A stretch of 40,704 bases of DNA, from contig JAICYB010000027.1 in assembly GCA_025934435.1 (NCBI GenBank), positions 1 to 40,704 of the forward strand. The letters are read 5' to 3'. The stretch comes from Actinomycetes bacterium. Its GTDB lineage: Bacteria > Actinomycetota > JAICYB01. Made by a program: the position numbers and the translations under genes. Shown here in pieces: positions 8,545 through 19,311 of this stretch. Position 1 is the stretch's first letter, and each line of letters starts with the position of its first letter. The notes beneath the pieces are model-generated. The model saw only the letters and a program-made list of their open reading frames with translations. It searched no databases and was not told where the DNA came from.

Positions 8545-9061
8545 CGCCCGCGAGCCAGTCGCGCACCTCTTGCGAGCTCCGGAGTCGGACGAACGTGATG
8601 TGCGTATTGCGCGGATCGTTGATCGCCTTCTCGTAGCGCACGCGGTTCTCGGGATGGCTCTGCATCGCCCAACGCATGATGAATCCCCTGCGCCACAGAT
8701 GCGACAGACGCTCCCGGTTCCCGGACCACAACCTCTTGCGCGTGAGCGCCTGCGTCACGGTGCGCTTCGCGGCGCGCCAGAGGATCTTCGGTAACGGGAG
8801 ATCGAGCCAGACCACCGTGTCGGCACGGCGCCAGAGCTCGCCGCCGAGCTTGTAGAAGTAGTTCCCATCGACGACCCACCGGTCTCCGGCTGTCGCGCGC
8901 TCGAGCTTGGCGCAGAATTCGTCGTCGGTGCTTCGTCCCCAGCCGGGTTTCCAGAAGAGCTCGTCGAGCTCGATGTGGGGCAGGCGGAAATGACGGGCGA
9001 TCTCTTCGGCCACGGTCGTTTTGCCGCAGCCGGACGTCCCCACCACGAGCACCCGCTGCAC
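8516..9061 (-). CDS. Small P-loop NTPase, adenylate-kinase/topology-modulation-like
   Basis: A 181-residue protein with Walker A GTSGCGKTT at residues 8-16, followed by the pattern seen in FlaR/topology-modulation and shikimate-kinase-like proteins: HIELDELFWKPGW, then a WVVDGNY segment, then VVWLDLPLP (Walker B-like strand) and an Arg-rich lid region. It probably phosphorylates a small molecule, but the substrate is unknown for this group. The start is GTG 9061. TAGTAT ends 6 nt upstream, the spacing expected for a leaderless transcript. It is convergent with the P450 and shows no functional link to catabolism. Confidence 0.82.
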   Translation of the reverse strand: MQRVLVVGTSGCGKTTVAEEIARHFRLPHIELDELFWKPGWGRSTDDEFCAKLERATAGDRWVVDGNYFYKLGGELWRRADTVVWLDLPLPKILWRAAKRTVTQALTRKRLWSGNRERLSHLWRRGFIMRWAMQSHPENRVRYEKAINDPRNTHITFVRLRSSQEVRDWLAGVTATSREAS

Positions 9062-9243
9062 GGGGTGATACTAGACGCCGCAAGGCGAAGAGGAGGCGGG
9101 CATGCGTTCTCGGTATCTCGTGCTGCTTGTCGTACTGACAACGGTCCTCGGTGGACGGGAACGACCGTGCCCCTCGGCGCCGGGACGAACCGCGCCGCCG
9201 GCAACGCGCTGACCCCGCAGTGCGACCTCGGGATGTGTCGCGC
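9062..9243 (+). other. 182-bp interval with a short signal-peptide-like reading frame
   Basis: A good ribosome site (GAGGAGG) precedes ATG 9102, and the first 18 codons read like a secretion signal (RSRYLVLLVVLTTVLGG). The frame then stops at 9212 after 36 codons of Arg/Pro-rich sequence. Another frame continues to a stop at 9247 and ends in a Cys-containing tail (QCDLGMCRA). It could be a very small secreted peptide, a frameshifted remnant of a secreted protein, or chance. Confidence 0.22.
9068..9073 (-). promoter_or_regulatory. Leaderless -10 element for the kinase-like gene
   Basis: TAGTAT on the minus strand, then CACCCC and GTG. A TANNNT hexamer 6 nt from the start codon is the usual arrangement of leaderless actinobacterial mRNAs, and no Shine-Dalgarno sequence lies between them. 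Confidence 0.5.
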
Positions 9244-10239
9244 TTAGGACGTCAGCTCGGCGAGTAGCCGGACGGTTGCTTCGTCGCCCGTCCCGGTGAG
9301 GAGCGTCGTCACCGGGCTCTCCTCCCATGCGGCGAGGCGGTCGCGGATGCGCTCCTTCGGCCCGCAGAGCGAGATCTCGTCGGCGAGCGCGTCGGGAACC
9401 GCGGCCGCGGCTTCGTCCCGCTTGCCGGACATGAAAAGGTCCTGGATCTTCGCGGCGTCCTCGGCGAAACCCATGCGTCCGACGACGTCGAGGTGGAAGT
9501 TTCGGTCCTTGGCCCCCATCCCGCCGATGTAGAACGAGAGCGAGAGCTTCACGAAGCTCAAAGAAGCTTCGACATCGTCGTTCACGATCACCGTGACCGG
9601 ACACGCGATCTCGAACCCCTTCGGGAACGTGATGCCCTCGTACATGTCGTGGCGGTACGGCGAGTAGAAGATCGGGAGCCACCCGTCGGCGATCTCCGTC
9701 GCCATCTGCACGTTGCGCGGTCCTTCGGCGCCGAGGAAGATCGGGATCTTGTTCCGCAGCGGATGCACCGTCATCTTGAGCGGCTTGCCGAGTCCGGTTC
9801 CGTGCGGATAGGGCAGCGGGTAGTGCGATCCGTCGTACGTCACCGGATCTTCGCGGCGGAGCATCGTCCGGACGATCTCGATGTATTCGCGCGTGCGCGC
9901 GAGCGGTTTGCCGAATGGTTGTCCGTACCAGCCTTCGACGACTTGGGGGCCGGACACACCGAGACCGAGGATGAGGCGTCCGCCGGAGAGGTGATCGATC
10001 GTCGCCGCCGTCATCGCCGCCGACGCGGGCGTCCGCGCGGAGATCTGCATCAGTCCGGTGCCGAGCTTGATGCGCGACGTGTTCGCCCCGATCCAGCAGA
10101 GGGGCGACACGACGTCGGACCCGTAGGCTTCGGCCGTCCACACCGAGTCGTAGCCGGAGTCCTCGGCGATCTTCGCCATCTCGACCATGCGCGGCGGTGG
10201 CGCGGCGGACCAGTAGCCGACCATGAGACCGAGCTTCAC
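9244..10239 (-). CDS. F420-dependent LLM-class oxidoreductase, Rv3520c family
   Basis: A 331-residue luciferase-like (beta/alpha)8 protein. The sequence follows, from memory, the Rv3520c family: KLGLMVGYW start, VWTAEAYGSD, LSGGRLILGLGVSGPQ, GWYGQPFGKPLARTREY, LGAEGPRNV and the FYIGGMG segment. Rv3520c belongs to the mycobacterial cholesterol (KstR) regulon, where an F420-dependent redox role is presumed. The start is set at GTG 10239, where family similarity begins; 58 upstream codons are open but compositionally implausible. AAAGG lies 6 nt upstream. The divergent gene starts only 22 nt away. Confidence 0.9.
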   Translation of the reverse strand: MKLGLMVGYWSAAPPPRMVEMAKIAEDSGYDSVWTAEAYGSDVVSPLCWIGANTSRIKLGTGLMQISARTPASAAMTAATIDHLSGGRLILGLGVSGPQVVEGWYGQPFGKPLARTREYIEIVRTMLRREDPVTYDGSHYPLPYPHGTGLGKPLKMTVHPLRNKIPIFLGAEGPRNVQMATEIADGWLPIFYSPYRHDMYEGITFPKGFEIACPVTVIVNDDVEASLSFVKLSLSFYIGGMGAKDRNFHLDVVGRMGFAEDAAKIQDLFMSGKRDEAAAAVPDALADEISLCGPKERIRDRLAAWEESPVTTLLTGTGDEATVRLLAELTS

Positions 10240-10261
10240 GCGACCTTTATATCGTTTCGTC

Positions 10262-10969
10262 GTGCATCGCCTCGCGCTGTTCGGTGTCGCCTTGGTTGCG
10301 GTCGTCGTCGTCGGGGCTTTCGTCGGACTCGTGTTGCTGCACGGGCCCGGTGCTCCGTCCGTTTCCGCCGTGAAGTCCTTCGACGCCCGCACCGTCGCGA
10401 CGAAGGGACGCACCGCCGGACGCGAGATCGACGACGCCCTCGCGGCGATCGACTTCGCACCGAGTCGTGTCCGCGCACGGTCGGACGTCGATGCGTGTTA
10501 CGCAGACCAACAGCAAGAAGGTTTCGCGTCGGGTTACTACAACAAGACGTGCTTCCGCCGGAAGCTCCTGCTGCTCGACGCACCGATCGCGCCGTCGGCG
10601 ATGTACGCGCAGATCCGGGGACGACTCGATCGGATGTGGAGCTTTGGACCCGAGCGTCCCGCAGGCGTGTGTTTCGGTTTCGGCGTCCTCCCGCCCCGTG
10701 ACCCCGATCCGCGAGGCGTCACGCTCGATCTCGTCGTGCGGCCGGCGGATCCCCGGCGCGTCGACCGGTCGTTCACGTGCTTGCTTCCGATCGACCAGGT
10801 CGCCGGCGTACTAACGCTCAGGTCACCGGCGACGGCGCGGAACCTCGCCTACAACCGACGATCGCTCTTCGACGACACGACGGAACAAGCGGCGATCGTC
10901 CGCGATCGGTACCCGACACTCGTCCGGATCGGGTTGACGGTGCAGTACTACAGCGAGCGCATCCGCTGA
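10262..10969 (+). CDS. Membrane-anchored protein of unknown function
   Basis: A 235-residue protein with one N-terminal hydrophobic helix (residues 3-26, rich in Val/Ala/Gly), which is a signal anchor or uncleaved signal. The rest is predicted extracytoplasmic, with cysteines near DACYAD, NKTCFRR, GVCFGFG and FTCLLPI that could pair into two disulfides. No family was recognised. GTG 10262 is preferred to the in-frame ATG 10223, which would lie inside the divergent oxidoreductase gene and add residues of no membrane character. It ends 27 nt before the ACAD operon, but that operon has its own promoter signals. Confidence 0.65.
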   Translation: MHRLALFGVALVAVVVVGAFVGLVLLHGPGAPSVSAVKSFDARTVATKGRTAGREIDDALAAIDFAPSRVRARSDVDACYADQQQEGFASGYYNKTCFRRKLLLLDAPIAPSAMYAQIRGRLDRMWSFGPERPAGVCFGFGVLPPRDPDPRGVTLDLVVRPADPRRVDRSFTCLLPIDQVAGVLTLRSPATARNLAYNRRSLFDDTTEQAAIVRDRYPTLVRIGLTVQYYSERIR

Positions 10970-10975
10970 GGTGCG

Positions 10976-10998
10976 TAATATCTGACGGACCGTCAGAT
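10976..10998 (+). promoter_or_regulatory. Promoter and CTGACG palindrome overlapping the ACAD start (copy 3)
   Basis: A TAATAT hexamer (10976-10981) runs into the palindrome ATCTGACG GAC CGTCAGAT (10980-10998), which has perfect 8-bp arms. The start codon ATG 10997 lies in the last bases of the palindrome, and no ribosome site is present. A repressor bound here would cover the likely transcription start, and possibly the start codon itself. This is the best copy of the three. Confidence 0.7.
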
Positions 10999-12139
10999 GT
11001 TTATCGACTTCACGCCCGAGCAGCTCGCCCTCCGCGATGAGTTGCGCGCGTACTTCGATTCCGTCCCGCGTTCGCATGGGCGAACGGCGTGGAACGAGCC
11101 GCGCGCGCCGGACTATCGCGCGGTGTGCGAACGGCTCGGACGCGACGGTTGGCTCGGCGTCGGCTGGCCCGTCGAATACGGCGGGCAGGGACGGGGCCCG
11201 GTCGAGCAGCTCATCTTCTTCACGGAGGCCGAACGCGCGCGCGTGCCGCTCCCGGTCATCGCGCTGAACACGGTCGGTCCGACGCTGATGAAGTTCGGTG
11301 CACCCGATCAGAAGGACTTCTTCCTGCCGAAGATCCTCCGCGGTGAGATCGACTTCGCGATCGGATACACCGAACCGGAAGCCGGGACGGATCTCGCTTC
11401 ACTTCGCACACGGGCCGTCCGTGACGGCGATGACTACGTCGTGAACGGAAACAAGATCTTCACGTCCGGCGCGGACGAGTGCGAGTTCGTCTGGCTGGCA
11501 GCGCGCACCGATCCGGACGCACCGAAACACAAAGGGATCACGATCCTGCTCGTCGACACGTCCACTCCCGGCTTCAAAGCGACACCCATCACGACCTTCT
11601 CCGGTCTCCAAACGACGGCGACGTACTACGAAGACGTGCGCGTGCCGGTGAACATGCGCGTCGGCGACGAGAACGCCGGGTGGTCGCTCATCACCAATCA
11701 GCTGAATCACGAACGCGTCGCGCTCGCGACGACGGGTTGGGTCCGTTCGATATGGGAGCAGGTGCTCGAGTGGGCGCGGTCGACGGGAGTGCTCGACACA
11801 CCGTGGGTGCAGATCCATCTCGCGCGGGTCGATGCGCTGATCGAAGCACTCAAGCTCTTCAACTGGAAGGTCGCCGCGTCACTCGAGACCGGATCGCTCA
11901 ACCCCGCGGATGCGTCGGCGATGAAGGTTTACGGGACAGAGATGGTGATCGAGGCCTACCGCCTGATGCTCGAGATCGTCGGTCGCGAGGGTTACGTCAA
12001 GCGCGGCCAACCCGGGGCCGTTCTGAACGGCGTCCTCGAGCAGGCGTACCGGTCGGCGCTGATCAACACCTTCGGCGGCGGCGTCAACGAGATCCAGCGG
12101 ATGATCATCGCGACCGCCGGACTGGGGCTCCCGCGATGA
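10997..12139 (+). CDS. Acyl-CoA dehydrogenase, probable FAD-bearing subunit
   Basis: A 380-residue full-length ACAD: N-terminal helical domain (FTPEQLALRDELRAYFD), GYTEPEAGTDLASL and YVVNGNKIFTSG in the beta domain, and the C-terminal FGGGVNEIQRMIIATAGLGL. First gene of a five-gene operon; its stop overlaps the next start by 4 nt. In actinobacterial steroid catabolism, such a full-length FadE pairs with a shorter partner to form an alpha2beta2 enzyme (for example FadE28-FadE29), and the next gene is that kind of partner. Heteromer formation here is inference. Confidence 0.93.
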   Translation: MFIDFTPEQLALRDELRAYFDSVPRSHGRTAWNEPRAPDYRAVCERLGRDGWLGVGWPVEYGGQGRGPVEQLIFFTEAERARVPLPVIALNTVGPTLMKFGAPDQKDFFLPKILRGEIDFAIGYTEPEAGTDLASLRTRAVRDGDDYVVNGNKIFTSGADECEFVWLAARTDPDAPKHKGITILLVDTSTPGFKATPITTFSGLQTTATYYEDVRVPVNMRVGDENAGWSLITNQLNHERVALATTGWVRSIWEQVLEWARSTGVLDTPWVQIHLARVDALIEALKLFNWKVAASLETGSLNPADASAMKVYGTEMVIEAYRLMLEIVGREGYVKRGQPGAVLNGVLEQAYRSALINTFGGGVNEIQRMIIATAGLGLPR

Positions 12140-12983
12140 ACTTCACCTACGACGACACGCAGCACGCGATCCGCGACCTCGCGCGGCGGGTGTTCACCGA
12201 GCACGAACGCCACAAGGAGCTCGAAGCTGCCGCGCAAACGTTCGACGATGAGTTGTGGTCGGCGCTGGGATCGACCGGTCTCCTCGAGGTCGACGGGTTT
12301 CTCGATCAGTGCATCGTCCTCATCGAGCAGGGCAGAACGGTCGCGCCGGTCGCCTTGTGGACTCGGTATGCAACGCGGCGCGATGCGACGCTCGCCGTTG
12401 ACGGGGTCGCTGCCGACGATCGGGCGCCCGAGATCGTCTTCGTGCGGGACGGAGCCGTTTTCGTCGCACCGACCTCGGTGCTCGAGGCGCGGCGCACCAC
12501 CGCGGGGGCCGAGTACGTCGTCGACGTCTCGGGTGGAACGAAGATCGCCATGGATCCGTCCGACCTTCTCGACCGGGCCGTCGTGCTCCGCTGTGCACTC
12601 GGTGTGGGGATCGCCGAGCGCGCGCTCGAGATCACGGCGGCATATGTCGGCGAACGGAAGCAATTCGAACGCCCGCTCGGTTCGTTCCAAGCCGTGCAGC
12701 AGCGCGCGGCCAACGCGTACATCGACGTCGAGGCGATGCGGCTCACGATGTTCCAAGCGGCGTGGCGGATCGACCAAGCCCTCGACGCAAGGCGCGAAGT
12801 GTCCATCGCGCAGTTCTGGGCGTCCGAGGCCGGGCAGCGCATCGTCGGCACCGCGCAACACCTGCACGGCGGCATGGGATCCGACATCGATTACCCGCTG
12901 CATCGCTACACCGTCGCGATGAAGGAGATCGAGCTCGCGTTCGGCGGCTCGACGCAGACCCTCGCGCGGATGGGGGCGCTCTT

Positions 12984-12987
<4 letters not shown>
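12136..12987 (+). CDS. Short acyl-CoA dehydrogenase subunit
   Basis: A 283-residue ACAD-like protein, about 100 residues shorter than normal. The N-terminal helices are recognisable (YDDTQHAIRDLARRVF) and the C-terminal helical domain is intact (ERKQFERPLGSFQAVQQRAA, then QHLHGGMGSD). The middle beta domain is much reduced and lacks the usual SEP..GSD and NG.K.W motifs. This is typical of the degenerate partner in heterotetrameric FadE enzymes of steroid side-chain beta-oxidation. It overlaps both neighbours by 4 nt (ATGA), consistent with a 1:1 complex. Confidence 0.88.
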
Positions 12988-15312
<2,325 letters not shown>

Positions 15313-15314
15313 CG

Positions 15315-16223
15315 ATGCTTGAAGGGAAAGTCGCCCTCATCACGGGGGCGGGCCGCGGCCTCGGCCGCGCCGAAGCCATCGAACTCGCGCGGCTCGGCGC
15401 GACGGTCGTCGTGCAGGACTTCGGCACCGCGATGGACGGAAGTGGCTCCAACGCCGATCCGTCCCACGAGGTCGTGAAGGAGATCGAAGACGCCGGCGGC
15501 AAGGCCGTCGCGCACTTCGGCGACATCGCCGACTACGGCTACGTCCAGGGACTCGTCGCCGAGACCGTGGAGAAGTTCGGCGATCTCAACATCGTCGTGA
15601 ACAACGCCGGGATCCTGCGCGACCGCATGGTCTTCAACATGGAGGAGGCCGAGTGGGACGCCGTCGTCCGCGTGCACCTGAAGGGGCACTTCAACACGAT
15701 CCGTCACGCGACGGCGTACTGGCGACAGCGCGCGAAGGACGGCAATGAGATCTACGGACGAGTCATCAACACCACGTCGGAAGCAGCGCTCTTCGGTTCG
15801 CCGGGACAGCCGAACTACGCCGCGGCGAAGTCCGGGATCATCGGACTGACGACGTCGACGGCGAACGGCATGGTGAAGTACGGCGTCACCTCGAACGCGA
15901 TCGCCCCGCGGGCGCGGACGCTGATGACGGAAACGTCCATGCCGGAGATGTTCGGCGGCGAGGTGAAGGAAGGTGACTTCGACGTGTGGGCGCCGGAGAA
16001 CGTCGCTCCGCTCGTCGCGTTCCTCGCGTCACCGGCGGCGGCGCGCGTGACGGGCCAGGTGTTCATCATCTGGGGCAACGAGGTGAAGCATCTGCACGGC
16101 CCCATCGTCGAAGAGACGTACGCGGCCGACGGTCGCTGGACCGCCGAGGGTCTCGCGTCCACGCTCGAGCCGGTGTTCGCGAAGCGGGAGCCGCTGCAGG
16201 GCTACGTACTCCCGATGGGCTAG
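15315..16223 (+). CDS. SDR of the MFE-2/17-beta-HSD4 dehydrogenase type
   Basis: A 302-residue SDR with TGAGRGLGRAEA (residues 10-21), the long insert after beta-2 seen in peroxisomal multifunctional-enzyme dehydrogenase domains (QDFG, then a Gly/Ser-rich stretch), VNNAGILRDRM, and the Ser and YAAAK catalytic pair. This group includes actinobacterial proteins such as Rv3502c, which oxidise 3-hydroxyacyl-CoAs. It is the last gene of the ACAD-ACAD-ACAD-thiolase operon, just after the thiolase (2-nt gap), and so supplies the dehydrogenase step before it. An enoyl hydratase is not in the operon; the nearest is at 5300. The end overlaps the convergent MFS gene. Confidence 0.9.
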   Translation: MLEGKVALITGAGRGLGRAEAIELARLGATVVVQDFGTAMDGSGSNADPSHEVVKEIEDAGGKAVAHFGDIADYGYVQGLVAETVEKFGDLNIVVNNAGILRDRMVFNMEEAEWDAVVRVHLKGHFNTIRHATAYWRQRAKDGNEIYGRVINTTSEAALFGSPGQPNYAAAKSGIIGLTTSTANGMVKYGVTSNAIAPRARTLMTETSMPEMFGGEVKEGDFDVWAPENVAPLVAFLASPAAARVTGQVFIIWGNEVKHLHGPIVEETYAADGRWTAEGLASTLEPVFAKREPLQGYVLPMG

Positions 16224-18049
16224 GCCGGCACCCACTCTTCGGTCTTCGGCGCGCGGTCGGGTTCGTCCTCGACGGGGGCGCCGAACGCCTTCGTGTCTTC
16301 GTCGTGATGGACGTATTTCCCACCGCGCATCCACGACGTCCACGCCGCGATCAGACACATGACGACGGACGCGCTGAACGCGATCCGCAGACCGTGCATG
16401 AACGGGCCGGAAATGAGGTGCGGGAAGAACGTCTTGCCGGTGATCACCGCCCAGTGCGCGGCGCTGACACCGGCGGCCGCCTGCGAATGCAGGAGGGACG
16501 CCATCGGGTTGTAGCCGAGGAACGCGGCGAAGAGTGTTGCGACCGCGGGCGCGTGCGCGATCTGTCCGGCGAGGGTCTGTGACACGCCCTGCGCCGTGAG
16601 TCCGGAGATCATCGCCTTCGGCAATGCCGCGGTCAGTCCGATGATCATCAGTGAGAAGAACACGCCGATGGACAAGACCATCCCAGTGTTCTGGAACGTC
16701 GCGCGCATGCCGGACGCCGCACCGCGTTGCTCGGCCGGAACGGCGTTCATGATGCCCGTCGTGTTGGGCGCCGCGAACAGTCCCATGCCGATGCCGTTCA
16801 GCAGCAGCAGCAACGCGAAGGCGACGAAACCGAAGTTCGCCGGGAGTGTCATCAGCAGGACGAAGCTCGCCGCCGCTGCAACCATCCCTCCCGTCGCGAA
16901 CGGGCGCGCGCCGTACCGGTCGGAGAGCCAGCCCGAGACCGGACCGGCGATGAGGAACCCGCCGGTGAGCGGAAGCATGTAGATGCCGGCCCAGAGGGGC
17001 GTCCGCTCGAAGCTGTAGCCGTGCAGCGGCAGCCAGATGCCCTGCAGCCAGATGATCAGCATGAACTGCAGACCGCCTCGTCCGATCGACGCGAGCAGTC
17101 CGGCGGTGTTGCCCGCGGAGAACGCACGGATGCGGAACAGATCGAGATGGAACATCGGATCCGTCGTCTTCGTCTCGATGACACCGAAGATCAACAGGAC
17201 GACGACGCCGCCGACGAGTTCGGCCAGCACGGTCGGTGATGTCCAACCCATGCTGTGTCCGTTGCTCGGCATCAACCCGTAGGTCAGACCGATCAGGATC
17301 AGGATGAGGCCGGCGGCGAACGTGACGTTCCCCCACCAGTCGATGCGTGACTTCCGCGTGATGCCGACCTCGCGCAGTTTGAGGTAGGCCCAGATCGTTC
17401 CGAAGAAGCCGATCGGAACGTTCACCCAGAACACGGCGCGCCAGTCGATATCCGCGAGGAGACCGCCGGCGATCAGCCCGATGAAGCTCCCGGCGATCGC
17501 GGCGATCATGTTGATGCCCATCGCGAAGCCGCGTTCGTTCACATCGAACGCGTCGGTGAGGATGGCGGTCGAGTTCGCCATCAAGAGCGCGCCGCCGACG
17601 CCCTGCACAACACGCCAGACGATCAGCCACATCGCGCCTTTGCCGCCGTCCCACGGACAAAGCGACAGCGCGAGCGAGGCGATGCTGAACACGAGGAACC
17701 CGCCGTTGTACATGCGGACGCGTCCGAAGATGTCGCCGAGACGTCCGAACGTGACGACGAGCACCGCCGTCACCACGAGGTAGCCCATGAGCATCCAGAG
17801 CAGGTAGCCGATGTTCGACGGCTGCAGCGGGTTCAGATGGATGCCACGGAAGATCGCCGGGAGTGAGATGAGAACGATGGACGAATCGAGCGCGGCCATG
17901 AAGATGCCGAGCGTCGTGTTCGAGAGGGCCGTCCACTTGTAGGTGTCGGCGGTCTTGACCTTGCTCTTGGTCTTGACGCTGCCGTTCGACGATCCGTTCC
18001 CGTTGCGTGAGAAGAGCCGCATCACGCCTTGCACGAGCAACCAGACCAT
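16220..18049 (-). CDS. MFS exporter, DHA2 (EmrB/QacA) family, 14 TM
   Basis: A 609-residue integral membrane protein that would export a compound by proton antiport. TM1 carries the DHA2 signature ALDSSIVLISLPAI with an in-membrane Asp; motif A in loop 2-3 reads FGRLGDIFGRVRM; the long hydrophobic pattern fits 14 helices. The N-terminus has a basic, Ser/Gly/Asn-rich cytoplasmic tail (about residues 12-35), and the C-terminal 50 residues are charged. ATG 18049 is used; upstream codons are not protein-like. It is divergent from the isochorismatase-like/TetR pair, with a 14-bp perfect palindrome in the 51-bp gap, the usual arrangement for a TetR-controlled exporter. Confidence 0.92.
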   Translation of the reverse strand: MVWLLVQGVMRLFSRNGNGSSNGSVKTKSKVKTADTYKWTALSNTTLGIFMAALDSSIVLISLPAIFRGIHLNPLQPSNIGYLLWMLMGYLVVTAVLVVTFGRLGDIFGRVRMYNGGFLVFSIASLALSLCPWDGGKGAMWLIVWRVVQGVGGALLMANSTAILTDAFDVNERGFAMGINMIAAIAGSFIGLIAGGLLADIDWRAVFWVNVPIGFFGTIWAYLKLREVGITRKSRIDWWGNVTFAAGLILILIGLTYGLMPSNGHSMGWTSPTVLAELVGGVVVLLIFGVIETKTTDPMFHLDLFRIRAFSAGNTAGLLASIGRGGLQFMLIIWLQGIWLPLHGYSFERTPLWAGIYMLPLTGGFLIAGPVSGWLSDRYGARPFATGGMVAAAASFVLLMTLPANFGFVAFALLLLLNGIGMGLFAAPNTTGIMNAVPAEQRGAASGMRATFQNTGMVLSIGVFFSLMIIGLTAALPKAMISGLTAQGVSQTLAGQIAHAPAVATLFAAFLGYNPMASLLHSQAAAGVSAAHWAVITGKTFFPHLISGPFMHGLRIAFSASVVMCLIAAWTSWMRGGKYVHHDEDTKAFGAPVEDEPDRAPKTEEWVPA

Positions 18050-18053
18050 GACC

Positions 18054-18067
18054 CGAGGGTACCCTCG
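18054..18067. promoter_or_regulatory. Palindromic operator candidate CGAGGGTACCCTCG
   Basis: A perfect 14-bp palindrome without spacer lies 4 bp before the MFS start and 34 bp before the isochorismatase-like start. The nearest regulator gene, a TetR at 18712, is in the divergent unit. This makes it the first candidate for that protein's operator. Confidence 0.5.
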
Positions 18068-18100
18068 CGCTCCGAGGAGTGAAACCGGGACAATACGCGG

Positions 18101-18715
18101 ATGCCGGATCTCGCGGAGCTCATCGCCCCCGGACGAACGGCCGTGCTGACGCAGGAGTGTCAGAAGGGCGTGCTGGGCGAGCACGCCGTGTTCCCGCGGC
18201 TCGCCGACGCGGCGCGGGCGTTCGCGATCCCGAACATGACACGGCTCGTCCGCGGCGCCAGGGCTTCGTCCGTTCCGGTCGTGCATTGCATCGCGGCGCG
18301 GCGCGCGGACCTCGCCGGTTACAACGCGAACGCGCGCATCTTCGGGGCAGCTCGTAAGTCCGGCGTGTCACTGGAGCCCGGTACCCCGGCGACGGAGGTG
18401 ATCGACGAGATCGGCGTCGCCGGCACCGACATCACGTGCGTCCGCATGCACGGGATCGGCCCGTTCTGGGGAACGGAACTCGATCCGATCCTTCGCAACC
18501 TCGGGGTGAGGACCGTGATCGCCGTCGGCGTCTCCGTGAACGTCGGGATCACGAACCTCGTGATGGACGCCGTGAATGCGTCGTACAGCGTCGTCCTGCC
18601 GCGCGACGCCGTGTGCGGGATCCCGGCCGACTACGCCGACGCGGTCCTCGATAACACGCTGTCGCTGCTCGCGATGCTCACGACGACGGACGAGATCTTG
18701 CAGGTCTGGTCGTGA
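18101..18715 (+). CDS. Isochorismatase-like protein lacking the catalytic cysteine
   Basis: A 204-residue isochorismatase-fold protein. In active members the triad is Asp-Lys-Cys. Here the first position is Glu19 (LTQECQKG), the Lys region reads VRMHGIGPF without Lys, and the Cys position is Gly149 in GVSVNVGITN. The cysteine nucleophile is therefore absent. Related actinobacterial proteins with the same GVSVN motif exist, so the change looks subfamily-wide rather than an error; the fold may serve ligand binding or a different chemistry. GACAAT ends 6 nt before ATG 18101, suggesting a leaderless mRNA. It overlaps the TetR gene by 4 nt (GTGA). Confidence 0.85.
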   Translation: MPDLAELIAPGRTAVLTQECQKGVLGEHAVFPRLADAARAFAIPNMTRLVRGARASSVPVVHCIAARRADLAGYNANARIFGAARKSGVSLEPGTPATEVIDEIGVAGTDITCVRMHGIGPFWGTELDPILRNLGVRTVIAVGVSVNVGITNLVMDAVNASYSVVLPRDAVCGIPADYADAVLDNTLSLLAMLTTTDEILQVWS

Positions 18716-19311
18716 GCGAGCTCCGCGCCGTCGACGGACGCGTCCCCGGACGCCGCGGCCGCGCCACGCGCGACAAGCTCCTCAAAGCGACGGCGGATCT
18801 CCTCGACAAGAAGTCGTACCGCGACCTCACCGTCGTCGAGATCGCGAAGCGCGCCCGGACATCGACGGCGACCTTCTACCAGTACTTCGCCGACGTCGAA
18901 GCGGCGCTCGTCGAGCTCGCGCGAGCATTGGCGGACGAAGCTCCAGGTCTCGTCGAGATCATCCGTACGGAAGATTGGATGAAGCTCGTCGATGCGTTCA
19001 TCGATCTCTGGGACCGCCACCACGCGATCCTTCGCGTCGTCGATCTCGCGATCGCGGAAGGCGACCTCCGATTCCGCAACATCCGGACGCATCTGCTCAG
19101 TCAGGTGACGGATGCACTGCGCGACGAAGTCGTTCGAAACGACGGACGTGAAGTCGAGCCGCGCGCGCAAGCCGCCGCCGTGATCTCACTGCTCGCGCAC
19201 GTCGCGGAGCACCGCTACGGCTACGAGTTCTGGGGGATCCGCATCGATGACATGCGGCGCTCGACGGCACGCCTCGTCGCGTGGGGGATCACAGGACGGG
19301 AGCCGACCTAA
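18712..19311 (+). CDS. TetR-family transcriptional regulator
   Basis: A 199-residue regulator. The N-terminal helix-turn-helix covers about residues 14-60 (TRDKLLKATADLLDKK, LTVVEIAKRARTSTATFYQYF), followed by an all-helical ligand and dimerisation domain. It starts at GTG 18712 inside the stop of the isochorismatase-like gene, so the two are co-translated. By position it should regulate the divergent MFS exporter and its own unit through the 18054 palindrome. Whether it also reads the CTGACG palindromes at 13, 7274 and 10980 is open; none of those is near this gene. The 3' end overlaps the UspA-like gene by 4 nt. Confidence 0.92.
   Translation: MSELRAVDGRVPGRRGRATRDKLLKATADLLDKKSYRDLTVVEIAKRARTSTATFYQYFADVEAALVELARALADEAPGLVEIIRTEDWMKLVDAFIDLWDRHHAILRVVDLAIAEGDLRFRNIRTHLLSQVTDALRDEVVRNDGREVEPRAQAAAVISLLAHVAEHRYGYEFWGIRIDDMRRSTARLVAWGITGREPT

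Noticed and set aside
16220..18286. MFS gene extended upstream to 18286
   Set aside because: The added N-terminus is Arg/Glu/His-rich, runs through the divergent isochorismatase-like gene, and would bury the operator palindrome.
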